A stretch of 37,086 nt of DNA from Nevskia sp035651715 (GTDB lineage Bacteria; Pseudomonadota; Gammaproteobacteria; Nevskiales; Nevskiaceae): assembly GCA_035651715.1 (NCBI GenBank), contig DASRFD010000137.1, positions 1 to 37,086 on the forward strand, in the 5' to 3' direction. Under the pieces are notes generated by a model. The model made no database searches, was not told where the DNA came from, and worked only from the letters and a program-made list of their open reading frames with translations. A program made the position numbers and the translations under genes. Shown in pieces: positions 35,687 through 37,086 of this stretch. The stretch's first letter is position 1, and each line of letters begins with the position of its first letter.

Positions 35687-37086
35687 ATGGGTACCCCGAC
35701 GGTCCTCTGGTTCAAGCAGCTGGGCATGCACGATGTCGAGCTGGTCGGAGGCAAGAATTCCTCGCTGGGCGAGATGATCCAGCACCTGAGCAAGGCCGGC
35801 GTGAGCGTGCCGGACGGCTTTGCCACCACCGCGGCGGCCTACCGTGAGTTCCTGGCCCACGAGGGCCTGGCCGACCGCATCAATGCCCAGCTCTCGGCCC
35901 TGGACGTGGACGACGTGCAGGCCCTGGCCCGGACCGGCAAGCAGATCCGCGAGGCGGTGGTGAAGGCGCCGTTTCCGGCCGCGCTGGAGCAGGAGATCCG
36001 CACCGCCTACCAGCAGCTGCTCGACCAGGCCGGCGTGGAGATTTCGGTCGCCGTGCGCTCCTCCGCCACCGCCGAGGACCTGCCGGACGCTTCCTTCGCC
36101 GGCCAGCAGGAAACCTTCCTCAACGTGCGCGGCATCGAGGACGTGCTGCACAAGGTCAAGGAGGTGTTCGCCTCGCTGTTCAACGACCGTGCCATCGCCT
36201 ACCGCGTGCACCAGGGCTTCGACCACGCCAAGGTGGCGCTGTCGGCCGGCGTGCAGCGCATGGTGCGCTCGGACATCGGCAGCAGCGGCGTGATGTTCAC
36301 CATGGACACCGAGTCCGGCTTCCGCGACGCGGTGTTCATCACCTCGTCCTACGGCCTCGGCGAGGCGGTGGTGCAGGGCGCGGTGAACCCGGACGAGTTC
36401 TACGTCTACAAGCCCGGCCTGAAGGCCCAGCGGCCCGCCATCCTCAAGCGCGGCCTCGGCGAGAAGGCCAAGAAGATGGTCTATGCCGACGCCTCCGGCC
36501 ACGGCAAGGCGGTGGAGTTCGTGCCGGTGGCCGAGGCCGACCGCCGCAAGTTCTCGCTGAACGACGCCGACGTCGAGGAGCTGGGCCGCCAGGCCATGAC
36601 CATCGAGGCCCACTACGGCCGGCCGATGGACATCGAATGGGGCAAGGACGGCAGCGACGGCAGGATCTACATCCTGCAGGCGCGCCCCGAGACGGTGAAG
36701 TCGCGCGCCGCCGGCAACACCCTGCGCCGCTACAAGCTCAAGGGCCGCAGCGAGGTGCTGGCGGAAGGGCGCGCCATCGGCCAGAAGATCGGCGCCGGCA
36801 AAGTGCGCAACCTCCGCTCGCTGGAGGAGATGGCGCGGGTGCAGCCTGGCGACGTGCTGGTCACCGACATGACCGATCCCGACTGGGAGCCGATCATGAA
36901 ACGCGCCAGCGCCATCGTCACCAACCGCGGCGGCCGCACCTGCCACGCCGCGATCAACGCGCGCGAGCTGGGCATCCCGGCGGTGGTCGGCACCGGCGAC
37001 GCGACCGAGCGGCTGCGCGACGGCGCCGAAGTGACCGTGTCCTGCGCCGAGGGCGACACCGGCTTCGTCTACCAGGGCCACGTCGA
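35687..37086 (+). CDS. ppsA: Phosphoenolpyruvate synthase, 3'-truncated by window
   Basis: Makes PEP from pyruvate and ATP for gluconeogenesis. 466 codons are visible; the frame is open at the window end, the full enzyme being about 790. The N-terminal ATP-grasp-like nucleotide domain (about 1-340) has ELVGGKNSSLGEM, VAVRSSATAEDLPDASFAGQQET and YILQARPETV. The swivelling phosphohistidine domain has GGRTCHAAINARELGIPAV with His420 and the PpsR-target Thr418. ATG 35687 is chosen over an in-frame ATG at 35669, since GAAGGAAG lies between them as ribosome-binding site. Confidence 0.96.
   Translation, partial: MGTPTVLWFKQLGMHDVELVGGKNSSLGEMIQHLSKAGVSVPDGFATTAAAYREFLAHEGLADRINAQLSALDVDDVQALARTGKQIREAVVKAPFPAALEQEIRTAYQQLLDQAGVEISVAVRSSATAEDLPDASFAGQQETFLNVRGIEDVLHKVKEVFASLFNDRAIAYRVHQGFDHAKVALSAGVQRMVRSDIGSSGVMFTMDTESGFRDAVFITSSYGLGEAVVQGAVNPDEFYVYKPGLKAQRPAILKRGLGEKAKKMVYADASGHGKAVEFVPVAEADRRKFSLNDADVEELGRQAMTIEAHYGRPMDIEWGKDGSDGRIYILQARPETVKSRAAGNTLRRYKLKGRSEVLAEGRAIGQKIGAGKVRNLRSLEEMARVQPGDVLVTDMTDPDWEPIMKRASAIVTNRGGRTCHAAINARELGIPAVVGTGDATERLRDGAEVTVSCAEGDTGFVYQGHV

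Overview
The window is a compact, high-GC stretch of ordinary bacterial chromosome carrying about 35 protein genes on both strands. Gene content and order point to a gammaproteobacterium. Evidence includes dnaB followed by alr, the ffh-rpsP-rimM-trmD-rplS block next to ypjD- and corB-like genes, and divergent ppsR/ppsA. The GC bias and gene mix suggest Nevskiales/Xanthomonadales-like relatives; this placement is inference. I saw no tRNA, rRNA, CRISPR array, prophage or insertion sequence.

Layout. 1-2277: 3' part of dnaB, then alr. 2454-7314 (minus strand): a DoxX-family membrane protein and a three-gene signalling operon, namely a CHASE2-sensor Ser/Thr kinase, a PP2C phosphatase and an FHA-domain protein. 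7369-9257: radA and an NTF2/SnoaL-like gene. 9303-11509 (minus): a CorB/HlyC-type CBS membrane protein and a YpjD-type membrane protein. 11632-16046 (plus): an MBL-fold hydrolase, then ffh, rpsP, rimM, trmD and rplS. 16185-19118 (minus): an NlpC/P60 lipoprotein coupled to a GST-like gene, then trxB and a 2-Cys peroxiredoxin with an OxyR-like site upstream. 19477-22187 (plus): sppA and an alpha/beta hydrolase. 22270-24760 (minus): nadC, argF and sodB. 25007-28936: grxD, a convergent DJ-1/YajL-like gene, an isocitrate dehydrogenase fused to two CBS domains, and a CinA-N-like gene. 29057-34334: a membrane diguanylate cyclase, a DUF1249 protein, pgm, a small secreted Cys/His protein and a TrxR-like ferredoxin-NADP reductase. 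34636-37086: ppsR divergent from ppsA, which is cut by the window edge.

How they fit together. Most genes are housekeeping: replication, SRP and ribosome assembly, NAD and arginine synthesis, the TCA cycle and gluconeogenesis. Two themes stand out. One is oxidant defence: peroxiredoxin, thioredoxin reductase, FeSOD, monothiol glutaredoxin and a DJ-1 protein. The other is control of central carbon flow: an isocitrate dehydrogenase carrying a putative nucleotide-sensing CBS module, and PEP synthase beside its kinase/phosphorylase.

The observations most worth checking are the Icd-CBS fusion, the CHASE2 kinase-PP2C-FHA operon with shared T-x-I-[LM] motifs, the OxyR-like operator, and two intergenic elements built of degenerate heptamers in inverted orientation.
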